A stretch of DNA of 64,000 bases from Psychrosphaera saromensis (lineage in GTDB: Bacteria; Pseudomonadota; Gammaproteobacteria; Enterobacterales; Alteromonadaceae): positions 2,271,991 through 2,335,990 of the forward strand of contig NZ_MSCH01000003.1 of the NCBI RefSeq assembly GCF_002954545.1. Reading direction: 5' to 3'. This document shows positions 25,352-34,323 of the stretch, one piece after another. Position numbers and translations under genes: made by a program. Positions within the stretch are counted from its first letter, which is position 1. The number at the start of each line of letters is the position of its first letter. The notes beneath the pieces are model-generated. The model saw only the letters and a list, made by a program, of their open reading frames with translations, was not told the origin of the DNA and did no database searches.

Positions 25352-25421
25352 CAATATCGGATTTAAAGTCGCAGCTTTTATAAACGCGAGTAATAAACAA
25401 TAAATAAACAAGGAGGTTGGT

Positions 25422-25703
25422 GTGAAGGTAATGGTTTTTGGATTTTTTAGTATCCTTATTTTAAGTGGATGTATGGCTAATCCGCGTGACAGTCTTTTGT
25501 ATGAGGTTTTGCATGAGCCAACACTGAAAAATTGTATTTATGCCACTCCTGCAGATAAAAGTGATTGTGAAAGGCGTGCCAGTAACCGTAAGAGTGTAAA
25601 GTTTGGAGAATATGAAGAAGAAAGCGAGGTTATTCGTAGCACAGCTATTCCCCAAAAAACGGTTAATGAATTTTTAAAGAAAAAATTTCCTAAAAAGTCG
25701 TAA
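25422..25703 (+). CDS. Small lipoprotein, hypothetical
   Basis: This 93-residue protein starts at GTG 25422, preceded by the perfect ribosome-binding site AGGAGG at 5-nt spacing. The signal MVFGFFSILILSGC ends in a lipobox with Cys17. The mature region is charged with a Lys-rich C terminus (FLKKKFPKKS) and holds a Cys pair (NCIYATPADKSDC). It has its own upstream spacer and is outside the attC series. The family is not recognised. Confidence 0.65.
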   Translation: MKVMVFGFFSILILSGCMANPRDSLLYEVLHEPTLKNCIYATPADKSDCERRASNRKSVKFGEYEEESEVIRSTAIPQKTVNEFLKKKFPKKS

Positions 25704-25912
25704 ACACAAACATCACTTTTATTTTTAGATGTATTCAAATAACAAAGCTAGTTAGCGTAAGTTAATTGGCTTTTTCATTCTTATGAAACTTGTAATGGGT
25801 TTAAACTTCTATTTAGCCTTTCTTTAGTAATAATTAATTGTCACTCGTTTTGCTACGAGCAGCAAGCATTGCTATTATGTTGCACTTCATTAAAAATTAA
25901 GTATTGAATTTT

Positions 25913-26587
25913 ATGCCAACAACGTTACTTGAACGAATTACTATTGAACCAAAATCTCCAGCTACTTCCTGTGTAATATGGTTACATGGACTAGGAGACT
26001 CAGGCGCTGGGTTTGCTCCTATTGTGCCAGTATTAGCTTTACCGGAAAATCATGGGATTCGTTTTGTTTTCCCTCACGCCCCAGAGCAAGCGGTTACGAT
26101 TAATCAAGGTTATGTAATGCGTTCTTGGTATGACATTAAAAGTATGGATTTACATAATCGTGCTGATATAGAAGGTGTGTTAGCGTCTGAGAAACTGGTT
26201 AAATGCTTAATTCAAGAGCAAATTGACTCAGGTATACCTGCAGAAAAGATTATTTTAGCTGGTTTTAGTCAAGGTGGGGTTTTGAGTTTATTTACTGCTT
26301 TACGTTTTGAGCATAGCTTGGCAGGTATTTTAGCACTGTCGTGTTATTTACCGACTGCGGATAAACTACCAGAGCAATGCCATAGTGCTAACGCTGATAC
26401 TCCTATTTTGCAAAATCATGGGGAACGTGACGGTGTTGTTCCTATAAGTGCAGGTAAAATTGCAAACGATTTACTTAATGCTGCTAAATATAATGTGACT
26501 TGGAAAAGCTACCCAATGGAACATTCTGTATTACCAGAGCAACTCGCGGATATTTCAGTGTGGTTACAAGCTAGGTTGCTTGCTTAA
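25913..26587 (+). CDS. Carboxylesterase (phospholipase/carboxylesterase family)
   Basis: This 224-residue alpha/beta hydrolase is close to the EstB / acyl-protein-thioesterase-like family. IWLHGLGDSGAGF forms the oxyanion region, PHAPEQAVTINQG and MRSWYDI are typical family segments, the nucleophile is in GFSQGG, Asp lies in HGERDGVVP and His in YPMEHSV. It acts on short acyl or carboxyl esters in the cytoplasm. A TTG at 25904 is an alternative start; ATG 25913 agrees with the usual N terminus. The 200-bp gap upstream shows no gene. Confidence 0.88.
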   Translation: MPTTLLERITIEPKSPATSCVIWLHGLGDSGAGFAPIVPVLALPENHGIRFVFPHAPEQAVTINQGYVMRSWYDIKSMDLHNRADIEGVLASEKLVKCLIQEQIDSGIPAEKIILAGFSQGGVLSLFTALRFEHSLAGILALSCYLPTADKLPEQCHSANADTPILQNHGERDGVVPISAGKIANDLLNAAKYNVTWKSYPMEHSVLPEQLADISVWLQARLLA

Positions 26588-26594
26588 GATTTGT

Positions 26595-26709
26595 ATAAAC
26601 GGACAGCAATATTTGTTTATTTAAAATGAATATACTGTTTGACTGAAATCTTATTTGCAATCGAATGATTGCCTAAAGCCCTAAAGCCCTAAAGCCCTAA
26701 AGCCCTAAA
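26595..26709. repeat. Dispersed repeat copy A with (CCTAAAGC)n octamer array
   Basis: Positions 26595-26652 share three exact blocks with 54668-54722: TAAACGGACAGCAA, AATGAATATA and GTTTGACTGAA, in the same order and near-equal spacing. About 20 bp further on, an 8-bp unit CCTAAAGC repeats four to five times (26672-26709). No coding frame is evident. Confidence 0.6.
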
Positions 26710-26803
26710 AGCGAATGAAATAGGCATCCAGTCAAGTTTGGTTGTATGTCGGATTTAGATTGATGACGTTAAATAAAGTCTAGGTTTTATCCCTACTAGA
26801 CAG

Positions 26804-26817
26804 GTGTTGCGCAACAC
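26804..26817. promoter_or_regulatory. Perfect palindrome upstream of higB, candidate HigA operator
   Basis: GTGTTGCGCAACAC is a perfect 14-bp palindrome 14 nt before the higB start codon. HigA antitoxins bind palindromes in their own promoter and repress the operon, so this is a likely operator. Core promoter boxes were not clearly seen. Confidence 0.5.
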
Positions 26818-26831
26818 GCTACACTTTTGTT

Positions 26832-27110
26832 ATGATTAAATCATTCAAACACAAAGGTCTTAAAAAGTTTTTTGAGTCGGGCAGTAAGGCTGGTATTCAA
26901 GCTAAACATGAACGTCGACTCCGAATACAACTTGCGGCCATTGATACTGCGACTACGCTTGAAGACATTGATTTGCCAGGCTTTAGGCTACACCTTTTAA
27001 AGGGCAAACGTGATGGTATATGGTCAGTTACCGTTAATGGAAATTGGCGTGTTACTTTTGAATTTAATGACGGTAACGCTTTTATTTTAAATTATGAGGA
27101 TTATCACTAA
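26832..27110 (+). CDS. higB: Type II toxin HigB (RelE/ParE superfamily mRNA interferase)
   Basis: This 92-residue toxin has the HigB pattern: IKSFKHKGLKKFFESG at the start, LPGFRLHLLKG, WSVTVNGNWRVTFEF and the C-terminal NYEDYH, whose Arg and Tyr/His residues serve RNA cleavage in relatives. It would cut mRNA on the ribosome when free. The toxin gene comes first and overlaps the antitoxin start by one base (TAATG), as is usual for higBA. The ATG lies within GTTATGA, a sequence resembling an attC R' box. Confidence 0.92.
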   Translation: MIKSFKHKGLKKFFESGSKAGIQAKHERRLRIQLAAIDTATTLEDIDLPGFRLHLLKGKRDGIWSVTVNGNWRVTFEFNDGNAFILNYEDYH

Positions 27111-27403
27111 TGAATATGCATAATCCGCCGCATCCGGGTGAGCTTATTTCCGATGTATATATGGAACCGTTTGGTTATAGTTGTCGTTTTGTAGCAAAAC
27201 AACTTGATGTTTCTCCTTCTACTTTAAGTCGGATTTTGAAAGGGCAAAGTGGAGTTACACCTGAGATGGCATTACGTCTATCGAAAGCTTTGGGGCGCAC
27301 TCCAGAAAGTTGGCTTTCAATGCAAGATAACTATGATCTTTGGCAAGTAAAAAATAATGTGAACTTAGCAAGCGTTCGTCAAATTGACTTTGCGATAGCG
27401 TAA
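27110..27403 (+). CDS. higA: Antitoxin HigA, XRE-type helix-turn-helix
   Basis: This 97-residue protein carries the HigA signature MHNPPHPGELI followed by a helix-turn-helix (about residues 25-75: VAKQLDVSPSTLSRILKGQS, then MALRLSKALG and PESWLSMQ). It neutralises HigB and represses the operon. A downstream in-frame ATG at 27116 is also possible. Four bases after the stop an attC-like R'' half begins, suggesting that the pair once belonged to an integron cassette. Confidence 0.92.
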   Translation: MNMHNPPHPGELISDVYMEPFGYSCRFVAKQLDVSPSTLSRILKGQSGVTPEMALRLSKALGRTPESWLSMQDNYDLWQVKNNVNLASVRQIDFAIA

Positions 27404-27407
27404 AGGC

Positions 27408-27457
27408 ATATAACAAGTGGAATAATAAAAGACACACTCATAATTCCATTATTCAAA
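27408..27457 (+). repeat. Decayed attC-like half site after higA
   Basis: CATATAACAAG resembles the R'' box plus AAG of the upstream attC sites, and TGGAAT / ATTCCA forms the inner inverted pair. No R' box (GTTRRRY) follows, and the bases at the start of higB match only GTTAT. This is read as an attC that has lost its right end. Confidence 0.45.
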
Positions 27458-27471
27458 ATGATTAAAACATC

Positions 27472-27504
27472 AGCCGCAAACTTAAATAGTTACTGCGGCT
27501 TTTT
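27472..27504 (+). terminator. Terminator between higA and the convergent membrane gene
   Basis: A 7-bp stem AGCCGCA / TGCGGCT with a 15-nt loop is followed by TTTTT. It overlaps the last codons of the minus-strand gene that ends at 27490. Confidence 0.75.
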
Positions 27505-27870
27505 GCTTCTTGGTGCGCCTAATAAAATAAACACATGACAAATGCAGACGGATAAAAATGCGCTTACGCCGAGTGCTCCGCCGTAACCATCAAAAACGGG
27601 GATTAGGTATTCAAACAGGAGTGAGAAAATAATGGATGCGCTGGTTATGGTATAAATGCCAAAGCGGTGTGGGGCGCTCATACCAATAAAAGTCCCGCCA
27701 AAGAACACGACAGCGTATAAATCAGCATTAAAACCTAATGCATCAATAATTAAATAGGCGATGATAGAAAGGGCTGCGGAAGCTCTGATACCGTCAAAGC
27801 GATTATGTCTAGCTAGGTAAAATGTTAAAAAAGCACCTAGTAGCGCCAGTATTGGGTATTCAATACTCAA
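27490..27870 (-). CDS. Small integral membrane protein, second of a related pair
   Basis: This 126-residue protein has four to five hydrophobic helices. It begins at TTG 27870, which overlaps the TGA of the upstream gene (TTGA), with AGAGGG 8 nt before. It shares two motifs with that neighbour: FGGTFIGMSAP here versus YAGSFAGMCST there, and GYGGALGVSAF here versus GFGGKLGGVAF there. The pair therefore looks like a tandem duplication forming a two-subunit membrane complex. Function and family are not recognised. Confidence 0.65.
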   Translation of the reverse strand: MSIEYPILALLGAFLTFYLARHNRFDGIRASAALSIIAYLIIDALGFNADLYAVVFFGGTFIGMSAPHRFGIYTITSASIIFSLLFEYLIPVFDGYGGALGVSAFLSVCICHVFILLGAPRSKKPQ

Positions 27871-28235
27871 AGTATTATCCCTCTGGCTAAAACAAAAATA
27901 GCCACACTGGCAAAGGCTACGCCGCCGAGTTTACCGCCAAAACCGGTAAACATATTCATTGTTAACACATATAAGCTTGCACCAATAAGCGAGATAATTG
28001 CAATTTCCCAGTAACTGGTAATTAGTTGTGTAGAGCACATGCCGGCAAAACTGCCTGCATAAATGGCAGCGTATGGATGGTTTTTATAATGTTCAGGGAA
28101 CGGAATAAAAGAACCAACAAGTCCAACTAATGCTGCGGATATCACTAAAGGCAATGCAAATGTAGTATGCATTGCAAAACAGGCGACAAAGCCAAAAAAG
28201 AAAGTGATGAATTTTAACAGTAAGAATTTAATCAT
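27867..28235 (-). CDS. Small integral membrane protein, first of a related pair
   Basis: This 122-residue protein has four hydrophobic helices. ATG 28235 is preferred to a TTG at 28292, because the hydrophobic segment starts directly after it. The AGSFAGM and GFGGKLGG motifs correspond to those of the following gene, to which it is translationally coupled by a 4-nt overlap. Gly-rich loops between helices may line a pore or binding site; this is speculative. Confidence 0.65.
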   Translation of the reverse strand: MIKFLLLKFITFFFGFVACFAMHTTFALPLVISAALVGLVGSFIPFPEHYKNHPYAAIYAGSFAGMCSTQLITSYWEIAIISLIGASLYVLTMNMFTGFGGKLGGVAFASVAIFVLARGIIL

Positions 28236-28313
28236 AAGCCTAGTAATGCAAAACCTAAATTCAAGAAATATACTTTTATATCTGTAACCCAAAATAGTGA
28301 GTTTTTTTATTGG

Positions 28314-29474
28314 TTAAACTTGATTTAACTTGGCAAGTTCTTCTTTAGCTTGTTCTGTATCCGCTTTTTTGTACCAAATTTTTGCTTGTTCAATATCTAC
28401 AGGCTCTTTGCCTTTTCCGTAATGATAAATTTGAGCAATATTAATATAAGCTTTAGTGCGTGAAGTATTTAGCATCTTGTCAAAGTACTCAATGTTTTTA
28501 GCATATTGTATTTCATCTATGTCATACAGAGCGACTAACGTTTTGTTACGTTGTGTTTTACCCATTTTATCTGCATTAATTAAAACACTCTTTTGCTTAG
28601 TTAGATCATTTTTATAATACTTAGTGTATAAGTTAGATAGGTAGAATGTAGCGGTGGTTTCAATTTCATTAGTGGGGTTTAAGGTTAATGTTTTTTTCAT
28701 GAACGCTTCTGTATTATCATAGACTAAAGTCTTCATCACACCGGTTTGTGAACCTCTATTTCCTAGAATAAGTCCAATTTCATAGATTTGATCTAAGTCA
28801 TTTGATTTTAAAATATTTGAAAGGAGTAATAAGATATCTGGTATATATTCTTCTCTGTATTCTCTTCTTTTCAATAATATCCTTTTAAGATACTCAAGCT
28901 CTGTGAGCTTCTCTTCCATATAGCCTTTTTCAACCATCATGGCTTTTACTCGATCTCTGTTTATATATCCATAATAGTCATTTGTTTTCTGGTATAGGTT
29001 ATAGAGATCGACTAAATCTTGTTTAGTCGCTGTTTTAATATAGACAGATTCAAGTTCTGCTGCTTTAAGCTCTAAGAAATGTTTAGAATAAAAGTTAAGA
29101 AGAGTTAACGTCGCTTTTTTATTTAGAGGGCTGTTTGCCAATTTAAGTAATTTTTCATACATTTTACGTCCATTGGGAAACGCTAACTTTTGATCATAAA
29201 ACATCTTAGTTAAGGCTAGAATATCTTCTGAATTTGCATTTTCATCAATATCATCAGCCCATATTTTATATTGCTCCAAACCTTCTTTTGTAGCACCAAA
29301 TTTGTATACATTACTCAGCTCTATCATTGACTTAATATCGCCTTGATTTGCTTTTTCAATTAAAGTTTCTTGAGAATTCCCAATAGAACAACCCGTTAAG
29401 AGTAAAAGTGGAATTAAGATGATTGAGGCGTAGATTTTGTGCATGTAGAGTTCTAATTTTTTGTTGTTCTTCAT
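28314..29474 (-). CDS. Sel1/TPR-like repeat lipoprotein
   Basis: This 386-residue protein has a lipoprotein signal (YASIILIPLLLLTGC, lipidated Cys about residue 29). Helical repeats follow: the first around AMQGDI-type NQGDIKSMIELSNVYKFG and the last around AYINIAQIYHYGKGKEPVDI with QAKIWYKKA, which is a clear Sel1-type repeat. The central repeats are more divergent. It resembles Sel1/TPR scaffolds such as AlgK-type lipoproteins, but no exopolysaccharide genes are nearby. A second ATG at 29444 would start nearer the signal peptide. It is transcribed toward the membrane pair. Confidence 0.65.
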   Translation of the reverse strand: MKNNKKLELYMHKIYASIILIPLLLLTGCSIGNSQETLIEKANQGDIKSMIELSNVYKFGATKEGLEQYKIWADDIDENANSEDILALTKMFYDQKLAFPNGRKMYEKLLKLANSPLNKKATLTLLNFYSKHFLELKAAELESVYIKTATKQDLVDLYNLYQKTNDYYGYINRDRVKAMMVEKGYMEEKLTELEYLKRILLKRREYREEYIPDILLLLSNILKSNDLDQIYEIGLILGNRGSQTGVMKTLVYDNTEAFMKKTLTLNPTNEIETTATFYLSNLYTKYYKNDLTKQKSVLINADKMGKTQRNKTLVALYDIDEIQYAKNIEYFDKMLNTSRTKAYINIAQIYHYGKGKEPVDIEQAKIWYKKADTEQAKEELAKLNQV

Positions 29475-29652
29475 TTAAGATCTATTTTAACCTTAAGGAT
29501 ATCAAATGGTAAGTTATTTTATCTTGCGTAGGGTATCAATATCTGTATTGCTTAATGTGGTGGGGCGGACGGACAATAAAATCGAATAACAACACCTCAA
29601 TTCAAGTTGCACAAAGCGTCTTTTCTAAAACAGATATAAAGTAACAGATATA

Positions 29653-29680
29653 AAAAAACCGCTCAGTGAGCGGTTTTTTT
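29653..29680. terminator. Bidirectional terminator downstream of rne
   Basis: An ACCGCTCA / TGAGCGGT stem is flanked by a run of A on the left and a run of T on the right, allowing termination in both directions. A second perfect 9-bp inverted repeat GAATAACGA / TCGTTATTC lies at 29697-29721, closer to the rne stop codon, without a T-run. Confidence 0.85.
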
Positions 29681-29731
29681 GTTTTAAGACTAGTAAGAAT
29701 AACGAGTATTAGTCGTTATTCTTTATGCCTC

Positions 29732-32512
29732 TTATAGTGTTTTTGTCGTTGTAGACGTTGCACTACTTGTTGCTGATGCAGAGCCACCAGTTCTTGTAGA
29801 CTTAACCACTGCTGTTCTTTCAGAGTCAGCCATTGCTGTTGGTACACCAACAGAAACTGATTCTACAGGAGTAGGCTTAGTCATTGGTGCACTTGCAAAA
29901 CCTGCTGCGTTAGCTTGCGCTTTAACTGCCGCTTTTGCTTTTGGCTTAGCCGCGGCTTTCGCTTTAGGTTTAGCTGCTGCTTTAGGCTTTTCATCTGCTA
30001 TTTTTGTCTCAGCTTCTACAGGAGCAGCTGGCTTTTCAGCTTTTGCTTTCGCAGGCTTTTTCGCTTTTGCTGGAGCTGCTTCAACAACGGTTTCAGTAAC
30101 AACTGGAGCTTCAGTAGTAACAGTTTCAACTTTAGTTGTCTTTGTTACTTCAGCATTAGCCGTTTTACTTACTGGAGCCGCTTTAGCTTTTGGCGCTGCT
30201 TTTTTAGCAGGTGCTTTTTTAACAACTTTAGCTGGCGCTTTTACACCTTGAGCAATATTTACAATCGCTTTACGCTTTTGTTGAACCGCTTCTTGAGTGT
30301 TATTACGAATAGTACGTTTAGTCTTCATCACTTTTTTAGCAGCGACTTCATTAACGACTGCAGTATTAACTTCAACAGCTGCTGTATTCATGTCTACAAC
30401 TGGTGCGTCAGTACTCGCGCTTTCTGATTTTTTAATACGTACATTTTTACGGTTACTACGACGTTGTCTACGTTCAGCATTATGCTCTTCTTTACGTTCT
30501 GGCGTTGTACGCTCAGAATTTTGAGTAGCTACAGGCTTTTTACGAGTGTCCGTGCGTGTCTCGTTACGATTGTCATTACGAGCTTCACGTGGAGCGTCTT
30601 GGTTACGACGAGTATCTTTTGGATTCGTGCGTCGAGTATCTTTTTGATCCGTACGTGTTGTGTTATCACGTTTTTCGTTACGTTCGTTTGGTTTTCTTTC
30701 ACCAGAGCGAGCGTTACGAGGACGGTTCTTTTGATTGCCACCACGACGGTTCTCGTTTTTACCTTTGTAATTACTATTACGGTTTTTATTTTGAGGCTTC
30801 GGCTTTTCTTCCTTAGCAAATAAAGAACTTACCCATTTAACCGCTTTTGATATTAAGCCAGGTTGTTTAGGTTTGTCATTACTTGAAGATGCAGCTGCTT
30901 TTGGCGCCGCAGCTTTAGGAGATGCAAAACCTTTTAGTACAGGCTCTTCAATTTCTTTCTTAGATAAAGGAATAATCTCTTTAGTTAACTCAGTCTCTTC
31001 TGGACGAGTCACTAATTTAAAGCTTGAGTCTGCAATATCTTCGTCAATGCGTACACGTACAACATCATAATGTGGCGTATCCATATGGATGTTAGGGATA
31101 ACCATGATGTTAACTTTGTTGTTGTTTTCAATGTGACGAATAGAGTCACGTTTTTCATTCAACAAGTATGAAGATACAGGCACTGGAACTTGTGCTTGGA
31201 TTTGAGCCGTGTTGTCTTTAATCGCTTCTTCTTCAATTAGACGAAGAATTGATAACGCTAACGACTCATTACTTCTTACAGTACCTTGGCCATCACAACG
31301 AGGACAAGTATGTTGACTTGCATCACCTAGTGAAGGACGAAGACGCTGACGAGACATTTCTAGTAAACCAAAACGGCTAATTTTGCCGATTTGAACACGA
31401 GCTCTATCTTGTTTAATGCTGTCTTTTAAACGGTTCTCAACATCACGTTGGTGTTTAGGCGGAGTCATATCGATAAAGTCGATAACTAACAAACCACCTA
31501 AGTCACGTAAACGTAATTGACGTGCAATTTCTTCTGCTGCTTCTAAGTTTGTGTTTAGAGCCGTCTCTTCAATGTCGCTACCTTTGGTCGCTTTTGAGGA
31601 GTTGATATCAATAGAAACTAGCGCTTCTGTCGGGTCAATAACAATTGAGCCACCAGATGGTAATCTAACTTCACGTTGGAAGGCAGATTCAATTTGGCTT
31701 TCAATTTGATAATGAGTGAACAGTGGAACTTCACCTTGATACAGCTTTACGCGTTCAATGAAGTCAGGTCTGAATAATTCGATGTGACCGCGAGCTTCGT
31801 TATAAACGTTTTGGTTATCAATTAAGATTTCACCAACATCACGTTTTAAGTAATCACGGATAGCACGGAATACAACATTACTTTCTTGGTGGATTAAGAA
31901 AGGAGCAGGCATACTTTCTGATGCTTGCTGAATAGCTTCCCAATGTAATAGTAGGGCGCCTAAGTCGTATTCTAATTCTTCATAAGATTTACCAACACCT
32001 GCGGTACGAACGATTAAGCCCATGCCTTTTGGTAATTCTAATTTGTTTAATGCTGATTTAAGCTGCGTTCTTTCATCACCTTCAATACGACGAGAAATAC
32101 CACCGGCACGAGGATTGTTTGGCATTAATACCAAATAGCTTCCTGCAACACTGATAAAGGTAGTTAAGGCTGCGCCTTTTTGACCACGTTCTTCTTTGTC
32201 GATTTGAACGATTACTTCTTGTCCTTCCTTTATCACTTCTTTGATATTTGGACGGCCAGAAAATTTGTAATCTGATGGAAAATAGTTACGAGCTATTTCT
32301 TTGAGAGGTAGGAATCCATGACGATCTGCGCCATAGCTTACGAAAGCCGCTTCTAAACTCGGCTCTACTCGTGTAATTATTCCTTTATAGATGTTGGCCT
32401 TTTTTTGTTCATGACCTGGACTTTCAATATCCAAATCATATAACTTTTGACCATCAACCAATGCAACACGCATCTCTTCTTGTTGCGTGGCATTAATTAA
32501 CATGCGTTTCAT
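29732..32512 (-). CDS. rne: Ribonuclease E
   Basis: This 926-residue endoribonuclease drives mRNA decay and rRNA/tRNA processing. ATG 32512 is chosen because [13 protein letters not shown] is the family N terminus; an earlier start at 32545 is rejected. The N-terminal catalytic half has an S1 domain (about 36-118), the catalytic Asp residues in [12 protein letters not shown] and LLVIDFIDM, and the Zn-link CPRCDGQG. The C-terminal half (from about 530) is low-complexity: Arg/Asn/Lys-rich RNA-binding stretches, then Ala/Lys/Pro repeats such as [17 protein letters not shown]. It is unstructured and probably scaffolds the degradosome and membrane contact. A long 5' leader is typical of its autoregulation. 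Confidence 0.96.
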   Translation of the reverse strand: MKRMLINATQQEEMRVALVDGQKLYDLDIESPGHEQKKANIYKGIITRVEPSLEAAFVSYGADRHGFLPLKEIARNYFPSDYKFSGRPNIKEVIKEGQEVIVQIDKEERGQKGAALTTFISVAGSYLVLMPNNPRAGGISRRIEGDERTQLKSALNKLELPKGMGLIVRTAGVGKSYEELEYDLGALLLHWEAIQQASESMPAPFLIHQESNVVFRAIRDYLKRDVGEILIDNQNVYNEARGHIELFRPDFIERVKLYQGEVPLFTHYQIESQIESAFQREVRLPSGGSIVIDPTEALVSIDINSSKATKGSDIEETALNTNLEAAEEIARQLRLRDLGGLLVIDFIDMTPPKHQRDVENRLKDSIKQDRARVQIGKISRFGLLEMSRQRLRPSLGDASQHTCPRCDGQGTVRSNESLALSILRLIEEEAIKDNTAQIQAQVPVPVSSYLLNEKRDSIRHIENNNKVNIMVIPNIHMDTPHYDVVRVRIDEDIADSSFKLVTRPEETELTKEIIPLSKKEIEEPVLKGFASPKAAAPKAAASSSNDKPKQPGLISKAVKWVSSLFAKEEKPKPQNKNRNSNYKGKNENRRGGNQKNRPRNARSGERKPNERNEKRDNTTRTDQKDTRRTNPKDTRRNQDAPREARNDNRNETRTDTRKKPVATQNSERTTPERKEEHNAERRQRRSNRKNVRIKKSESASTDAPVVDMNTAAVEVNTAVVNEVAAKKVMKTKRTIRNNTQEAVQQKRKAIVNIAQGVKAPAKVVKKAPAKKAAPKAKAAPVSKTANAEVTKTTKVETVTTEAPVVTETVVEAAPAKAKKPAKAKAEKPAAPVEAETKIADEKPKAAAKPKAKAAAKPKAKAAVKAQANAAGFASAPMTKPTPVESVSVGVPTAMADSERTAVVKSTRTGGSASATSSATSTTTKTL

Positions 32513-33022
32513 TATATGTAACTCTTCTTTTATCAAAGGCCACAATTCGCACGTTTATATCTGCACTTTCTAAACACCTCGGCGCTGTATAGTTTCACAA
32601 CTATTGCTTACTGTATTTCAATCATCACGATTGTAATCAAGGATACTGGATTCTATTTTTAAGAATTCTTCGGTGCCTTTAGCATATAAACGCTATTGGA
32701 ATTCGTGGCACTGGTTAAGTTAACGCCTCTAAATTTCGACTGGTCTGAACGGTTAAAGTAGAGGGTAATATGATACTCGCATTACCTTACTTAGTTGGCG
32801 TGGAGGTTTGAAGCTTTTTGGTCTGCCAGTAATATGTACATGGCTTTATCTATTAACTCTGATATGATCGTGTCTTCAAACCCTGCTCCGTTACATGACT
32901 CTTATGTTCATTACCTGAGGCAGTTCAATCAGTTGCTTTATATTCTAAAGCGCCGTTATTATCGGTCGCAAATGCAGATATAGCAACTGAATTAATAGTT
33001 TATTTATATAAATGTTAAATTA
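32513..33022 (-). promoter_or_regulatory. Divergent rne / rluC region with long rne leader
   Basis: This 510-bp gap has no credible gene. On the minus strand a possible sigma-70 promoter reads TTGCGA (32966-32971), 18 bp, TAGAAT (32942-32947), which would give rne an untranslated leader of roughly 420 nt. E. coli rne has a 361-nt leader through which RNase E controls its own mRNA, so a similar device is plausible. Only the promoter-like boxes and leader length are seen here; the fold was not computed. Confidence 0.5.
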
Positions 33023-34039
33023 ATGACTAGTGAAAGCCAAAAAATGCCTGAAAATGAAATAAATTATCCAAAAGTTCAACAAGTTGAAATCGACGAAACT
33101 TATGTTGGACAGAGGATTGATAATTTTTTAATCACTCGATTAAAAGGTGTACCCAAAAGTGTAATTTATCGAATTATTCGCAAAGGCGAAGTTCGAGTTA
33201 ATAAAGGCAGAATTAAGCAAACCTACAAACTGCAATTAAATGACATTATTCGCGTTCCTCCTGTTCGAGTTAGCCAAGACACACAACCGGCAATATCGGA
33301 CAAGTTACAAGCGGTGCAAGACCTTGAAAAATCCATCATTTATGAAGACAAAACGTTAATCGTGTTAAACAAACCTTCTGGCATGGCGGTTCATGGTGGC
33401 AGTGGTTTAAAATTTGGTGTGATTGAGGCGATGAGAGCGTTACGCCCAAGAGAAAAAATGATGGAGTTGGTGCATCGTTTAGACCGAGATACCTCTGGCA
33501 TTTTGTTAATAGCTAAACGCCGTTCAGTTTTGGTTGCCTTGCATGAGCAATTACGTATCAAAACCATGAACAAGGTTTATTGGGCATTGGTAAGAGGGCA
33601 GTGGAGTGCGAGTCAGCGTTCGGTTCAAGAACCTTTATTGAAAATCAACACCAAATCAGGTGAGCGCATTGTGGTGGTTAACCGTGAAGATGGTAAAAAG
33701 TCATGTACTTTGTTCGAGGTTATTGAAGAGTTTGATGGTGCCACGTTAATAGAAGCAAGACCGCAAACGGGCCGTACTCATCAAATTCGTGTGCATACCG
33801 CTTGTAAAGATCATCCAATTGCTTGTGATGATAAATACGGCGACAGAGAATTTGATAAGCTAGTTAAAAAAGCGGGCATTAACCGACTATTTTTACACGC
33901 TAAAGAGATCTCGTTCTTTCATCCAGTGTCGGAAACCACGGTGCATTTTGAAGCGCCATTAGATCCTGTATTGGAAAAGGGTTTAGAAAAATTAAAAGTG
34001 TTAATTCCTCAAACTAATACAGTTGGAGTCTCAGAATAA
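33023..34039 (+). CDS. rluC: 23S rRNA pseudouridine synthase RluC
   Basis: This 338-residue enzyme makes pseudouridines at 23S rRNA positions 955, 2504 and 2580 in E. coli. An S4 RNA-binding domain (about residues 25-85: QRIDNFLITRLKGVPKSVIY) precedes the catalytic domain. The catalytic Asp lies in VHRLDRDTSGIL, with the later GRTHQIRVH motif. Length and location divergent from rne match the conserved context. Confidence 0.95.
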   Translation: MTSESQKMPENEINYPKVQQVEIDETYVGQRIDNFLITRLKGVPKSVIYRIIRKGEVRVNKGRIKQTYKLQLNDIIRVPPVRVSQDTQPAISDKLQAVQDLEKSIIYEDKTLIVLNKPSGMAVHGGSGLKFGVIEAMRALRPREKMMELVHRLDRDTSGILLIAKRRSVLVALHEQLRIKTMNKVYWALVRGQWSASQRSVQEPLLKINTKSGERIVVVNREDGKKSCTLFEVIEEFDGATLIEARPQTGRTHQIRVHTACKDHPIACDDKYGDREFDKLVKKAGINRLFLHAKEISFFHPVSETTVHFEAPLDPVLEKGLEKLKVLIPQTNTVGVSE

Positions 34040-34323
34040 AAGTCCTTCCTAGGATATGCGTGCAAAATAAGCTTTATATATAAGATGTGTAAACGAACAT
34101 GGTTGTGATTTGCTGTTATAAGCGAGTTACAACCAGGTTCTTATTCTTTAAGTCATTCGACTGTCAGTTGCCAAGCTCAGCTCCTTATTTAGAAATCACC
34201 CCTTTTGAAGTCATTGCTAAAGTCATTCATAACAGCATTAGTAACGCTATTAGTCACAAAATGGTCATACTCAAATGTTACATTGCCGATAGATGTCCTT
34301 TTATCTTAATAACGTAGGTTAAT
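34040..34323. other. Gene-free spacer between rluC and EAL-CBS-GGDEF gene
   Basis: This 284-bp stretch has no coding signal that stands out; an open frame at 34099-34317 lacks a ribosome-binding site and reads as noise. AGGTT at 34315-34319 is the likely ribosome-binding site of the next gene. Confidence 0.5.

Noticed and set aside
25331-25375. Similarity of the terminator loop region (CTCAAGTTTGGT ... TCGGATTTA) to 26730-26758
   Set aside because: Matches are short and broken; could be chance or a decayed copy, not enough to call a repeat family.
29915-30823. Several plus-strand frames of 75-170 codons opposite the 3' half of rne
   Set aside because: They mirror the repetitive Ala/Lys/Arg-rich codons of RNase E and encode Phe/Cys/Ser/Arg-rich nonsense without ribosome-binding sites.
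32795-32983. A 62-codon plus-strand frame between rne and rluC
   Set aside because: No ribosome-binding site or family, and it covers the likely rne leader and promoter.
34099-34317. A 72-codon frame before the EAL-CBS-GGDEF gene
   Set aside because: No ribosome-binding site, odd composition, ends just before a real start; read as noise.
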